DNA of 64,000 nucleotides from Tenacibaculum mesophilum (lineage in GTDB: Bacteria; Bacteroidota; Bacteroidia; Flavobacteriales; Flavobacteriaceae). A program made the translations under genes and the position numbers. Below, piece after piece: positions 1 to 9,413 of the stretch. Every line of letters starts with the position of its first letter. Within the stretch, counting starts at the first letter, position 1. The notes under the pieces were generated by a model. That model did no database searches and was not told where the DNA came from. It saw nothing but the letters and a program-made list of their open reading frames with translations. The stretch covers positions 1,230,001 through 1,294,000 of the forward strand of contig NZ_CP032544.1 of the NCBI RefSeq assembly GCF_003867075.1, given 5' to 3'.

Positions 1-1059
1 TTTCATACTAATGTAGTAAATAATGGTACATTAGATAATTACACAGGTTTTGCTGGTTTCTATTCTGATAATGAAGTAAGAACGATTTCCGGTACTAATA
101 GTGTTAGTTTTTTTAATGTAGAAGTTGATGCTTTACAAAATATAGAACTTTACAACTCTTTAAAAATTCGTAATCAATTAGACTTTATAAACGGGCAAAT
201 TGTCACACCTAGACTCGACAACTCTATTTCTCTTCAATTTTTAGACTATGATTTTTATGCCGGGGAAGATAACTCTAGACATATTAATGGTTATGCCTTA
301 GTAGAACAAGGAAATAAAAATACTACAAATTTTACATTCCCAATTGGAGATGGAAGTATGTTGCGTCCTATGAGTTTGCCAAACCATGATAAATATTATG
401 TGTTCAAAGGAGCTTATTTTTACGAAAACCCAAATTTTCCTTCAACATTTACTTCAGTTTTTTTAACAGATCAAAAACAAGCTATTATCGAAAACGTAAG
501 TAATATTGAGTTTTGGGATTTAGATGGAAATAATGAAACTCAAATTACATTAACATGGAATAACCGTAGTGATATTACATCAATAGCTAATCAAATTTCT
601 CAATTAATAGTTGTTGGCTGGAGCAAAGCAGAAAATCAATGGGTAAACTTAAATGTAATGCAAGTTACCGGAGACTTGTCTGAAGGAACAATTACATCGG
701 CGGCATTTACACCTAATAATTACGAAGTAATAACTATTGGTTCTTTGTTAAATAATGAAATAAGTAATAACAATAACATTCTAATATCTCCAAATGGAGA
801 TAGTCTTAATGACTTCTTGGTCTTTGATGAAGTTAATAACTATACACATAATAAATTAACAATTTATAATCGTTGGGGAAACCTAGTTTATGAAACTTTA
901 AATTACAAGAATAATTGGGATGGAACCTCTAACGGTAGAGCTACACTAAACAAAGAAAGCAAACTTCCTACTGCTACGTATTTTTATTATTTAGAGCTAG
1001 GTAACTCACCCAATAAGTTAAACGTTATGAAAAAAGGTTGGGTGTATATTAACCGATAA
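1..1059 (+). CDS. Large secreted/adhesin-like protein, 3' end only, T9SS type B sorting domain
   Basis: The frame is open from base 1, so the gene begins outside the window and 352 residues are visible. The last ~90 residues carry the marks of the gliding-motility-associated C-terminal domain (CHU_C, T9SS type B sorting signal): SPNGDSLNDFLVF, IYNRWGNLVYE, NNWDGTSNG and ATYFYYLELG, ending in a basic stretch. Proteins with this tail cross the outer membrane by type IX secretion and are usually large surface adhesins or enzymes. The visible upstream part is asparagine- and threonine-rich with no enzymatic motif I recognise. The secretion route is well supported; the biological role cannot be told from this fragment. 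Confidence 0.9.
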   Translation, partial: FHTNVVNNGTLDNYTGFAGFYSDNEVRTISGTNSVSFFNVEVDALQNIELYNSLKIRNQLDFINGQIVTPRLDNSISLQFLDYDFYAGEDNSRHINGYALVEQGNKNTTNFTFPIGDGSMLRPMSLPNHDKYYVFKGAYFYENPNFPSTFTSVFLTDQKQAIIENVSNIEFWDLDGNNETQITLTWNNRSDITSIANQISQLIVVGWSKAENQWVNLNVMQVTGDLSEGTITSAAFTPNNYEVITIGSLLNNEISNNNNILISPNGDSLNDFLVFDEVNNYTHNKLTIYNRWGNLVYETLNYKNNWDGTSNGRATLNKESKLPTATYFYYLELGNSPNKLNVMKKGWVYINR

Positions 1060-1070
1060 ATTATTAATTA

Positions 1071-1565
1071 CTACTTTATTAATATTTTCTTAGGTGTTGT
1101 AGGATTATACCCAAAATCTGCATCAGGTAACTCTATTCCTAATTGATTTATAATAAAACCTATACTAGCAAAGTGATGTATTGCATGACTATGTGCCTGG
1201 ATTAAAGCACTGCTTAAAGTATAATTTGCTGTTACTTTCCCTGTTCCTAAATCGTCAGTAACAGAAATAATTTTATCAAAATCTTCTGTCTTCAAACAAT
1301 ATAATTGCTCTATAACTTCATTAAAATATGCTATTCCTGAAGCTGTTTTTTGCTCTGCTAAATGATTACGTTCTCTATCAGAAAAATCAACACAGTTTTT
1401 ATTTAACCCATTAAAAATGCAGGTAAAAACGTCTAAAATATGTCTCATATTGGCCCCTATGCTCGAATAATAAGGCGGAATAGATGTATCACTGTATTGT
1501 TCATCACTAATTGCTTCTAATAATTTAATCCCTCTTTGTAAATTTTTATCAATAGCTGCTATCAT
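1071..1565 (-). CDS. DinB-like family protein
   Basis: A 164-residue, probably cytoplasmic protein. The pattern of a DinB/YfiT-type four-helix bundle is visible: an early histidine in NMRHILDVF and a late HSHAIHHFASIG helix, which together supply the metal-binding histidines of the family. Members are metal-dependent thiol transferases or have unknown function, so no reaction is assigned. The gene converges on the preceding T9SS cargo gene with only 11 bases between stops. Its start ATG lies about 240 bases from the divergent secreted-protein gene at 1806. Confidence 0.75.
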   Translation of the reverse strand: MIAAIDKNLQRGIKLLEAISDEQYSDTSIPPYYSSIGANMRHILDVFTCIFNGLNKNCVDFSDRERNHLAEQKTASGIAYFNEVIEQLYCLKTEDFDKIISVTDDLGTGKVTANYTLSSALIQAHSHAIHHFASIGFIINQLGIELPDADFGYNPTTPKKILIK

Positions 1566-1723
1566 TCGTAAGTATAAGTTTTCAAGTAAGTCGTATAAAT
1601 ATAGAACTTTTTACGGGGAGAAATAAATTATTTTTTAAATCCTAAAAAAGACACTAAATATCAGTAGCTTAAAGTAAAAAATCACTTTATATTATTACTT
1701 TTAAAAAGCTTTAAAATATTTTT

Positions 1724-1739
1724 TGGCACGTTCTTTGGA
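1724..1739 (+). promoter_or_regulatory. Sigma-54 (RpoN) type -24/-12 promoter
   Basis: The sequence reads TGGCAC-N5-TTGGA at 1724-1739, a near match to the -24/-12 consensus TGGCAC-N5-TTGCA. It lies 66 bases upstream of the ATG at 1806. It is the only intergenic TGGCAC with a correctly spaced -12 element that I found in the window. A promoter of this class would need an AAA+ enhancer-binding protein; no enhancer site was recognised. Confidence 0.6.
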
Positions 1740-1805
1740 AAATTACATAACAACTGCGGAAGCCGAAAAGCATATAGAGTAAGCATAACCCTAAAATTAG
1801 CAATT

Positions 1806-2522
1806 ATGAGAACAGGGATACTTTTATTATTAGCAATGATGTCATTAACAACTGTAAATGCCGACAACATTGAAAAATCAACTAGCAAAATTGGGGTTAC
1901 ATACCGTTATAATGAAGCGGTTACCTTTGTAGAAAGAGGAATCCAATTTCATGTGTTTTTAAATGGAGATTTCGATTTTAACACTCACTACGATAGATAT
2001 TCTGACTATGGTGTACGTATAAAACGAGATAGAAGAGGACGTGTTAGAAGTGTTGGAAACGTATATATAAATTACGATGCCAGGGGAAATGTAAAAAGAA
2101 TTGGTAGTGTATTTATGAGATACAAATTCGGAAACTTATTTAAGGTTGGAAATCTACATATTCAATATGATAGATGGGGAAACCCAAGGTTTAGAGGACA
2201 TGTAAAATCAGGAGGACATCACTATTATGGAAATGATCATTATTATTACGATGATGGAGTTGATGTAAATATCGACATAAACATAGGAGATATTTTTGAT
2301 TATGACGATGTATATTTTTACAGAAAAGACTTTAGAAGAAACTATCGTCAGTTTAGAGAAGATAAAAACTTTTATTACTACAGAGCATTACCTAATGCAA
2401 AAATTGGCAAGCGTAGTAAAGTTATAAAAAGACGTAAACATAAAATTTACAAAAACGACAACAATAAATATAGAAAAGGAAAGCCTGAACAAAGAGGTAA
2501 ATCAAGAAGAAACCATGATTAA
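1806..2522 (+). CDS. Secreted basic protein of unknown function
   Basis: A 238-residue protein with a clear signal peptide (start MRTGILLLLAMMSLTTVNA). The mature part has three imperfect repeats of a G-N-hydrophobic-Y-D/K-R-x-G-N type, for example VGNVYINYDARGNVKRIG, IGSVFMRYKFGNLFKVG and VGNLHIQYDRWGNPRFRG. A tyrosine/aspartate/histidine-rich stretch follows, then a very basic C-terminus (runs such as KRRKHKIYK). This looks like a periplasmic or envelope protein of flavobacterial type with no assigned function. The gene stands alone between a sigma-54-like promoter and a bidirectional terminator, suggesting stress- or condition-dependent expression, which is an inference. Confidence 0.75.
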   Translation: MRTGILLLLAMMSLTTVNADNIEKSTSKIGVTYRYNEAVTFVERGIQFHVFLNGDFDFNTHYDRYSDYGVRIKRDRRGRVRSVGNVYINYDARGNVKRIGSVFMRYKFGNLFKVGNLHIQYDRWGNPRFRGHVKSGGHHYYGNDHYYYDDGVDVNIDINIGDIFDYDDVYFYRKDFRRNYRQFREDKNFYYYRALPNAKIGKRSKVIKRRKHKIYKNDNNKYRKGKPEQRGKSRRNHD

Positions 2523-2524
2523 AC

Positions 2525-2560
2525 AAAAATCCCTCATCAAAATTGATGAGGGATTTTTAT
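2525..2560. terminator. Bidirectional intrinsic terminator
   Basis: A 12-bp perfect stem (ATCCCTCATCAA with TTGATGAGGGAT, 2529-2554) has a 2-base loop, A-run on the left and T-run on the right. It can end transcription of the gene at 1806 and, on the other strand, of rny. Confidence 0.85.
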
Positions 2561-2577
2561 ATTTTATAATTTAATAA

Positions 2578-4143
2578 TTACTTCGCTACATTTACTGCTC
2601 TTGTTTCTCTAATTACAGTAACTTTAACCTGTCCTGGATACGTCATATCATTCTGAATTTTTTGAGAAATATTAAATGATAATTCAGCAGCTTTAGTATC
2701 GTTAACTTTAGCACTTTCTACCATAACTCTTAATTCACGCCCCGCTTGAATTGCATAAGCTTTTTGAACTCCGTTAAATCCAAAAGCAATATCTTCTAAA
2801 TCTTTTAAACGTTGAATATAAGAATCTAATACTTGACGACGTGCACCAGGTCTTGCTCCTGAAATTGCATCACAAACTTGAACAATAGGAGCTATTAAAC
2901 TCTTCATCTCAATTTCATCGTGGTGAGCTCCAATTGCATTACATACATCTGGCTTCTCTCCGTACTTTTCAGCCCATTGCATCCCTAATAATGCGTGTGG
3001 TAATTCGCTTTCTGTTTCAGGTACTTTACCTATATCGTGTAATAAACCTGCACGTTTAGCTGCTTTAGCATTTAATCCCATTTCAGCTGCCATAATACCA
3101 CAAAGATTTGCTACTTCACGTGAGTGTTGTAATAAATTTTGACCATAAGAAGAACGATACTTCATACGTCCTACAGTTTTAATCAATTCGGGGTGTAAAC
3201 CATGAATTCCTAAATCAATAACAGTACGTTTACCAACTTCAATAATCTCCTGAGTGATTTGTTTTTCGGTTTTCTTTACGATCTCTTCAATTCTTGCTGG
3301 GTGAATTCTTCCGTCTGTAACTAATTTATGCATTGATAAACGAGCAATTTCACGACGAACAGGATCGAAACACGATAAAATAATTGCCTCTGGCGTATCA
3401 TCTACAATAATCTCAACTCCAGTTGCAGATTCTAAAGCTCGAATATTACGTCCTTCTCTACCAATAATTCTACCTTTAACGTCATCTGATTCTAAATTAA
3501 ATACCGACACACAATTTTCTACAGCTTGCTCTACTCCTACTCTTTGTATAGTGTTTAAAACCACCTTACGAGCTTCTTGTTGCGCTGTCATTTTAGCTTC
3601 TTCAATGGTATCTTGTATGAAAGACATTGCATCAGATTTTGCCTCATCTTTTAATGATGCAACTAATTCTGTCTTAGCTTCATCTGCAGATAAACCTGAA
3701 ATTTGCTCAAGCATGTCTACATGACGCTTGTGCATTTTTTCTAGCTCAGATTCTTTTTTTTCTAAGAACTCTAATTTATAATCAAAATCAGCTTCTTTTT
3801 TTTCTAATTGTTTATTAAGTTTTCTGTTTTTATCTAGTTCTGATGATACTTGACTCTCTTTATCTCTAATTCTTTTTTCTACATCAGAAACTTTCTTCTC
3901 TCTAGATAAAATTACTTTTTCATGCTCTGATTTTAATTCTATAAACTTCTCTTTGGCTTGTAATATTTTATCTTTTTTTATTGCTTCAGCCTCTACTTTA
4001 GCTTCTTTAAGAATGCTATTAGCCTCTTTTTTTGTTTCTTGTATTAATTTATTTGCATTAGATTTTTCTAACATTTTAGCAATAAAAAAACCTACTGCTA
4101 CACCTATAATTCCTGCTAAAACAGGAAATAATATTCCCTCCAT
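2578..4143 (-). CDS. rny: Ribonuclease Y
   Basis: A 521-residue protein of typical length. In order: an N-terminal membrane anchor (residues ~1-22), a long lysine/glutamate-rich coiled coil (~25-200), a KH RNA-binding motif ([15 protein letters not shown], ~residue 225) and an HD phosphohydrolase domain with LLHDIGK near residue 365 and GAHHDE downstream. RNase Y is a membrane-bound endoribonuclease that starts mRNA decay. The gene lies downstream of, and on the same strand as, the 6S-like RNA and zapA, and shares the terminator at 2525-2560 with the convergent gene. Confidence in the family is very high. Confidence 0.97.
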   Translation of the reverse strand: MEGILFPVLAGIIGVAVGFFIAKMLEKSNANKLIQETKKEANSILKEAKVEAEAIKKDKILQAKEKFIELKSEHEKVILSREKKVSDVEKRIRDKESQVSSELDKNRKLNKQLEKKEADFDYKLEFLEKKESELEKMHKRHVDMLEQISGLSADEAKTELVASLKDEAKSDAMSFIQDTIEEAKMTAQQEARKVVLNTIQRVGVEQAVENCVSVFNLESDDVKGRIIGREGRNIRALESATGVEIIVDDTPEAIILSCFDPVRREIARLSMHKLVTDGRIHPARIEEIVKKTEKQITQEIIEVGKRTVIDLGIHGLHPELIKTVGRMKYRSSYGQNLLQHSREVANLCGIMAAEMGLNAKAAKRAGLLHDIGKVPETESELPHALLGMQWAEKYGEKPDVCNAIGAHHDEIEMKSLIAPIVQVCDAISGARPGARRQVLDSYIQRLKDLEDIAFGFNGVQKAYAIQAGRELRVMVESAKVNDTKAAELSFNISQKIQNDMTYPGQVKVTVIRETRAVNVAK

Positions 4144-4162
4144 AATTTTGATTTGATTGTAT

Positions 4163-4330
4163 AAAAAAAGCCCACATTAATAGGGTTTTAAAAACTCCAA
4201 AATAACAAGTTTAGGATTAACTGATTGATCAAGGATCCGAGGTAAAATCGGCTTGCTTTACTAATCACGACTCATCCTTTATAATTGAATAACGTTGAGT
4301 TTAACAAACAATGTACTAATGTAGGCAGTA
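4163..4330 (-). ncRNA. ssrS: Candidate 6S RNA (6S-Flavo-like)
   Basis: The gap between zapA and rny on the minus strand folds as one long irregular rod. The outer ends pair over 12 bases: GCCTACATTAGT (complement of 4315-4326) with ATTAATGTGGGC (complement of 4170-4181). The 3' strand is followed at once by a run of seven U (complement of 4163-4169). Further inside, GTTAAACTC can pair with GAGTTTTT, and the apex has a CCGA/TCGG hairpin. An extended rod with internal bulges, a 3' terminator and a position next to zapA match 6S RNA, the RNA polymerase mimic that sits beside zapA in many bacteria. A covariance search was not possible, and the exact 5' end is uncertain. Confidence 0.7.
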
Positions 4331-4356
4331 TATTAAATAATATATTTTAAAGAACG

Positions 4357-4647
4357 TTATAATAAATGATCTTCTAGCAAGTTAGTCAATTCATTTATCT
4401 TTTGCAATACTTCGGCTTTTTCTTTAGTATTTTTTAACGATACTATTTCTGCTTTTGATGCAAACTGTAAAGCACTCATTGCTAAAACATCTTGCTTATC
4501 TGCTACCGCATAATTTTGTTCAAACTTGGCTATTAATTCGTTAATACTTTTTGCTGCTTTTCGTAATCCTTCTTCTTCATCTGTACTATTTACACTTAAT
4601 GGATATGTTCTCCCAGCAATTACCACATTAACTTTTATTTTTGCCAT
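4357..4647 (-). CDS. zapA: Cell division protein ZapA
   Basis: A 96-residue protein starting MAKIKVNVVIAGRTYPLSV, the beta-strand-rich N-terminal head of ZapA. A helical C-terminus follows (LAMSALQFASKAEIVSLK and beyond) for coiled-coil tetramer formation. ZapA bundles FtsZ filaments at the division site. The gene starts 15 bases after the stop of the coiled-coil gene upstream, so the two are probably one operon, and it is followed directly by the 6S-like RNA. Confidence 0.9.
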   Translation of the reverse strand: MAKIKVNVVIAGRTYPLSVNSTDEEEGLRKAAKSINELIAKFEQNYAVADKQDVLAMSALQFASKAEIVSLKNTKEKAEVLQKINELTNLLEDHLL

Positions 4648-4662
4648 GCAAAAAAACTTATA

Positions 4663-4953
4663 TTATGTATTCAAAAGGGTGATGCACTTATCAATCTCTC
4701 GAATTAAAGTATTTATTTTGAGTTTTGTTTCTCTTGTACTTTCGTTACTGCCCTCAATAGTTTTTGCAACTTTCAGCAAATTAAATTGTTTTTGCTGTTC
4801 TTCTAATTGCCTCTCTTTTTCCTGTAATAAAACTTGTAACTCTCCGTTATTTTGAAGTAAAACTCTATTTTCTTCTTTCAAAAACTCGTAGTTCGAAAGT
4901 AAGTCCTTCAATCTATCTTCCAGTAAATGAACTGCTTTTAAAGGGTTACTCAT
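4663..4953 (-). CDS. Small coiled-coil protein in zapA operon
   Basis: A 96-residue, charged, almost wholly helical protein. Residues ~10-65 form a heptad-rich coiled coil (LEDRLKDLLSNYEFLKEENR, then VLLQEKERQLEEQQ), and the C-terminus repeats IREIDKCITLLN. It is cytoplasmic with no signal peptide. It lies 15 bases upstream of zapA, and size, coiled-coil character and context suggest a divisome accessory protein of ZapB type. I see no sequence motif that proves homology with ZapB, so the role is an inference from neighbourhood. Confidence 0.65.
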   Translation of the reverse strand: MSNPLKAVHLLEDRLKDLLSNYEFLKEENRVLLQNNGELQVLLQEKERQLEEQQKQFNLLKVAKTIEGSNESTRETKLKINTLIREIDKCITLLNT

Positions 4954-5075
4954 TTATTTTAGAGAATAAAACTATATTTACAAAGTTATTAATATAACTT
5001 ATAATTAGCAACTCTTTTAGTGTTTTTTACTAAATTATTGATTTTAAATCTTTAACAGCTTTAATAGAATTTTAT

Positions 5076-5083
5076 TAGTTTTG
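5076..5083 (+). promoter_or_regulatory. Bacteroidota -7 promoter element
   Basis: TAGTTTTG matches TAnnTTTG and lies 18 bases upstream of the TTG start at 5102. No TTG -33 box is present at the ideal spacing, so only the -7 element is supported. Confidence 0.4.
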
Positions 5084-5101
5084 CTTTAAAACTGTTGCAT
5101 T

Positions 5102-6793
5102 TTGAAATTTTATTTTTCTCTTATTCTATTTATCTTTTTTATTAGCGGACAAGCTCAAAATAAGTATCCGCGAAACTATTTTTCAAACCCTTTAAAAATT
5201 CCTATTGTATTGTCTGGTACTTTTGGAGAATTACGAAGTAACCACTTTCATTCTGGAATAGATATTAAAACTCAAGGTAAAGAAGGTATTCCTATTTACG
5301 CTCCTGCTAATGGATATGTTTCTCGTATAAAAGTGCAGCAATATGGTTTTGGAAAGGCTTTATATATAACGCACCCTAACGGTTATACAACTGTATATGC
5401 ACATTTAAAACGTTTTGAACCAAGCATTCAACAGTATGTAAAAAGTATTCAGTACAAAAAAGAAAAATATAGTACAGGAAACCTTTTTCTTAAATCAGAT
5501 AAATTCCCTGTAAAAAAAGGGCAACTTATTGGTTATACTGGTGATACTGGTAGTTCTGGAGGTCCGCACTTACATTATGAAATTCGAGATACTAAAACAG
5601 AACATATTATTAACCCAATGCATTTTGGTTTAACAGCTGAAGACGATAAAACTCCTACTGTTCAAAAATTAGTAGCCTATCCATTAAGTGATGATGCTAG
5701 AATTAATAATTCGGCATTAAAATCTGTTATTTCATTTAAAAATAATGGTGAAGGTAATTATATTGCCGAAAAAATTACTGCCAGTGGCACTATTGGTTTT
5801 GGTATTAGCGTGTTTGACCGATTAAATGGTGCTTTAAATAAAAATGGAATTTATAGTTTAGAAATGAAAGTAAATGGTAAACGTGTGTATTATCATGATG
5901 TTGAAACCTTTTCTTTCGCAGAGAGTAAATATATTAACTTATTAATTGACTATAAGCATTATAAAAAATATAGAGATAGAGTACAAAGAACACACAAGGT
6001 AGACGCAAATAGACTTAGCTTATATGAAGATTTAATAAACAACGGAAAAATATATATTGAAAACGGAGCTAATTACAATATTGAGATTATAGCCAAAGAC
6101 TTCAAACATAACACTTCTAAAGTAAGGATACCAGTTAGAGGAACTGCAAGCAATTTGGTATTTAAGGAAAAAGATACTACTAACTATAAAATTATAGCAA
6201 CTAACTTTAATAAATTTCATCAAAAAAATGTAACAGTTGCTTTTCCTAAAAACACTTTTTATAAAGATTGTTTCATTGATTTTAAAGTTGAAAATGGTAC
6301 TGCAAAAATTCACAACCCTACAATTCCTTTAGACAAACGTTATACACTAACTTTTGAGACTTCTTTTTTAACAGAAGATCAAAAACAACATGTATATATC
6401 GCTAATGTTACAAATCCTAAATATCCAAGATACACATCTACAAGAAAAAAAATTGACAAAGTATATACTACCACTAAACTCTTAGGTAGTTATGCTTTAC
6501 GTTTTGACACAGGAAAACCAACTATTCAGCTATACAATTTTAGTAACAATCAGTGGATTTCTAAAAATAAAACACTGAAAGTTAAAATTGGGGATAAAGA
6601 AACGGGAATAAAAAATTACCGCGCTACTATTGATGGTGAATGGATTTTAATGGAGTATAACCATAAAAAAAGAATACTTACATACGATTTTAATGATAAA
6701 AAGTTGGTTGGTAGCAAACATATTTTTAAACTTGTAGTCTCTGATAATGTGGGTAATACTGAAACAGTTTCAGCAACATTTTTCAGAAAGTAA
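5102..6793 (+). CDS. Secreted M23 family metallopeptidase
   Basis: A 563-residue protein using a TTG start directly before a good signal peptide (KFYFSLILFIFFISGQAQ). The LytM/M23 peptidase domain spans ~residues 35-185: HFHSGIDI supplies the first zinc ligands near residue 48, YAHL follows, and GGPHLHYEIRD carries the HxH motif near residue 157. Such enzymes cut peptidoglycan cross-links in the periplasm. The last ~370 residues are beta-rich and of unknown role, a common layout in flavobacteria. The TonB receptor follows after 11 bases, suggesting co-transcription. Confidence 0.9.
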   Translation: MKFYFSLILFIFFISGQAQNKYPRNYFSNPLKIPIVLSGTFGELRSNHFHSGIDIKTQGKEGIPIYAPANGYVSRIKVQQYGFGKALYITHPNGYTTVYAHLKRFEPSIQQYVKSIQYKKEKYSTGNLFLKSDKFPVKKGQLIGYTGDTGSSGGPHLHYEIRDTKTEHIINPMHFGLTAEDDKTPTVQKLVAYPLSDDARINNSALKSVISFKNNGEGNYIAEKITASGTIGFGISVFDRLNGALNKNGIYSLEMKVNGKRVYYHDVETFSFAESKYINLLIDYKHYKKYRDRVQRTHKVDANRLSLYEDLINNGKIYIENGANYNIEIIAKDFKHNTSKVRIPVRGTASNLVFKEKDTTNYKIIATNFNKFHQKNVTVAFPKNTFYKDCFIDFKVENGTAKIHNPTIPLDKRYTLTFETSFLTEDQKQHVYIANVTNPKYPRYTSTRKKIDKVYTTTKLLGSYALRFDTGKPTIQLYNFSNNQWISKNKTLKVKIGDKETGIKNYRATIDGEWILMEYNHKKRILTYDFNDKKLVGSKHIFKLVVSDNVGNTETVSATFFRK

Positions 6794-6804
6794 ACTAAAC
6801 AAGC

Positions 6805-9249
6805 TTGAAAAAATTTATTCTTTTATTACTGTTCCCTTCACTCGTTTTTGCACAAAAAACAGCTACAGTAAAAGGAATCATTACCAATAAATTCAATACA
6901 CCAATTGAAGGAGTTGCGATTTCTTATTTATCAAAAGGAACTACTACCGATGCCAACGGAATGTATCAATTTACCATTCCTATTCGCAAAACTGTTACTG
7001 TTACATTTACTCATGTTTCCTATAAAACTTTGGTAAAAAAATTCACTTCTAGAGGAAAAAGAAGCTTTAACTTCTCTCCTACTTTACAAATTAAGAGTGA
7101 AGAATTAGAAGAAGTTATTGTTAAAAACCAACAAAAAGAAGCACAGGGTATTACCAAAATAAAAACTAAAAAAGTAAAAAACATACTTGGTGCCAATGCC
7201 GGTGTTGAAAATATATTGATGACACTCCCTGGAGTTAGTAACAACAATGAATTAAGCACTCAATACAATGTTCGTGGAGGTAATTTTGATGAGAACCTAG
7301 TATATGTAAATGGAATTGAAGTCTACCGCCCTTTTTTAATCCGTTCCGGCCAACAAGAAGGACTAAGTTTTACCAATCCGCATATGATTCAGAATATCAA
7401 TTTTTCTGCAGGTGGATTTCAAGCAAAATATGGAGATAAATTATCTTCTGTACTAGATATCACCTATCGAAAGCCAACCAACTTTGGCATTCAGCTAGAT
7501 TTAAGTTTGTTAGGAGGTAGTTTTACCATTGAAGATACTTTTGCCAATAATAAACTAAGTGCAATTGTTGGTGTTCGTTATCGTGATAATAGCTTATTTG
7601 TAAATAATAAGCAGACTGAAGTTAACTTTAGACCCCAATTTACAGATGTTCAATCATTTTTAAGCTACCAAGCAACTAGCAAACTTACATTAAACCTCTT
7701 AGGGAACTTCTCTCTTAACAACTATAATTACCAACCATTAACTCGCAAAACCCGATTTGGAACTTTAACGAATCCGCTAGAATTGATCGTTTTTTATCAA
7801 GGGCAAGAAAAAGATCGTTTTCAAACCTTATTTGGAGCACTTTCTGCTGATTATCAAATTAACGACAACCTAAAACTTACAGGTACAATTTCTTCTTTTA
7901 ATACACAAGAAGAAGAATATTTTGATATTGCTGCCGCTTACGCCATAGGCGAAGTAAATAGCAATATTGGTGCTGAAAATTTTGGTGAAGTTGAATTTTC
8001 TCAAGGAATAGGTTCGCAAATTAATCATGCACGCAACGACTTGGATGCTTTAATCAGCAATATTCAACTAAAAGCTACTTTAAAAGACGGTAACAATGAA
8101 TGGAAAGCTGGTATCAAATACCAGAAAGAAAATAGTAAAGACCGCATTCGTGAATGGGAAGTGATAGATTCTTTAGGTTTTTCTGTTCGTCCACCACACC
8201 ATATTCCTAATAATCAACCATACGAACCTTTTACAGGTCCTATTGAGCCTTACAGAAATGTGAGAGCAGAAAATGAAACAGACATTAACCGTATTACTAG
8301 TTTTTTACAATTTAGTAGAAAAACAATGTGGAACGACCACCAAGTTTGGATGAATATTGGCGTTCGTGCTCATTATTGGTCTATAAAAACAGCTTCTACT
8401 AATAGTTATTCTCAAACAATCTTTAGTCCTAGAGCACAATTTGCTATAAAACCTAATTGGGAGAGCGATATGCTATTTAGAATATCTGGCGGATGGTATT
8501 CACAACCTCCTTTTTATAAAGAATTACGTGATTATGACGGACAAGTACATCCCGAAGTAAAAGCACAAAAGTCAATTCACTTAGTTGCTGGGAATGAATA
8601 TAGTTTTAACGTATGGGAGCGTCCTTTTAAATTAGTTACTGAACTTTACTATAAAGACTTATCTGATGTAAATGCTTACTCTGTAGATAATGTCCGTATT
8701 CGTTATCGCGCAGACAACGTTACTGATGCCTATGCTTATGGTTTAGACGTTCGCTTAAATGGTGAGTTTGTTCCGGGTAACGATAGTTGGGTAAGCTTTG
8801 GATATTTAAAAACCGAAGAAAATAGTAACAATAGAGGTTACATTGCTAGGCCAACCGATCAACGTTTAAAGTTTGGTGTACTATTTCAAGATTATGTACC
8901 TAACTTACCTGATTTGAAAGCCTACTTAAACTTAGTTTACAATACAGGTTTACCAGGTGGAGCTCCTGCATATTCAGATGTATATCAATTTCAAAACCGT
9001 TTAAATGATTATAAACGTGCCGATGTGGGAATTTCTTATGTTTTTGCAGATGCAAACAAACAACATACAACAGGTTTTTTAAAAAGTTTTAAAGAGCTTA
9101 CTGCTGGTTTAGAACTTTTTAACATTTTTGATATTCGTAACTCCAATACCAACACATGGGTACGTGATGCTTACAGTAAAAATCAATACGGCATACCTAA
9201 CTATATGACGGGAAGAGTGCTAAACTTCAAATTAGGAATGCAGTTTTAG
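6805..9249 (+). CDS. TonB-dependent outer membrane receptor with carboxypeptidase-like N-domain
   Basis: An 814-residue protein with a TTG start and signal peptide (KKFILLLLFPSLVFAQ). Residues ~20-100 are a carboxypeptidase-regulatory-like domain (TVKGIITNKFNTPIEGVAIS). The plug domain follows (~105-220; MTLPGVSNNNELSTQYNVRG, then DENLVYVNGIEVYRP), then a 22-strand beta-barrel ending in an aromatic residue (LNFKLGMQF). It imports a large or scarce substrate across the outer membrane with TonB energy; the substrate is not evident and no SusD partner is adjacent. It is probably transcribed with the M23 peptidase gene just upstream. Confidence 0.93.
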   Translation: MKKFILLLLFPSLVFAQKTATVKGIITNKFNTPIEGVAISYLSKGTTTDANGMYQFTIPIRKTVTVTFTHVSYKTLVKKFTSRGKRSFNFSPTLQIKSEELEEVIVKNQQKEAQGITKIKTKKVKNILGANAGVENILMTLPGVSNNNELSTQYNVRGGNFDENLVYVNGIEVYRPFLIRSGQQEGLSFTNPHMIQNINFSAGGFQAKYGDKLSSVLDITYRKPTNFGIQLDLSLLGGSFTIEDTFANNKLSAIVGVRYRDNSLFVNNKQTEVNFRPQFTDVQSFLSYQATSKLTLNLLGNFSLNNYNYQPLTRKTRFGTLTNPLELIVFYQGQEKDRFQTLFGALSADYQINDNLKLTGTISSFNTQEEEYFDIAAAYAIGEVNSNIGAENFGEVEFSQGIGSQINHARNDLDALISNIQLKATLKDGNNEWKAGIKYQKENSKDRIREWEVIDSLGFSVRPPHHIPNNQPYEPFTGPIEPYRNVRAENETDINRITSFLQFSRKTMWNDHQVWMNIGVRAHYWSIKTASTNSYSQTIFSPRAQFAIKPNWESDMLFRISGGWYSQPPFYKELRDYDGQVHPEVKAQKSIHLVAGNEYSFNVWERPFKLVTELYYKDLSDVNAYSVDNVRIRYRADNVTDAYAYGLDVRLNGEFVPGNDSWVSFGYLKTEENSNNRGYIARPTDQRLKFGVLFQDYVPNLPDLKAYLNLVYNTGLPGGAPAYSDVYQFQNRLNDYKRADVGISYVFADANKQHTTGFLKSFKELTAGLELFNIFDIRNSNTNTWVRDAYSKNQYGIPNYMTGRVLNFKLGMQF

Positions 9250-9308
9250 TCTCCTTTACTCTTTTTAACGAAAAATTAGCGAAAAAACTTCCTTACTCAT
9301 TTTACATA

Positions 9309-9344
9309 CATAGTACTTTAGCTCAAGAATTTAAAAGTACTATG
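9309..9344. repeat. Inverted repeat downstream of TonB receptor gene
   Basis: CATAGTACTTT (9309-9319) is the exact reverse complement of AAAGTACTATG (9334-9344). A second, shorter inverted repeat (AAACTCT...AGAGTTT) follows at about 9348-9374. Neither is followed by a T-run, so they are only possible terminators or RNA-stability hairpins. Confidence 0.45.
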
Positions 9345-9413
9345 GAAAACTCTATCCATTTTTTGTAAGAGAGTTTAATAAGCACCAATATTATACTACA
9401 AAAAATAATTAAA

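Noticed and set aside
1682..1888. Minus-strand 68-residue frame over the 1806 gene start
   Set aside because: It overlaps the sigma-54-like promoter and signal peptide of the secreted protein gene and has no recognisable product.
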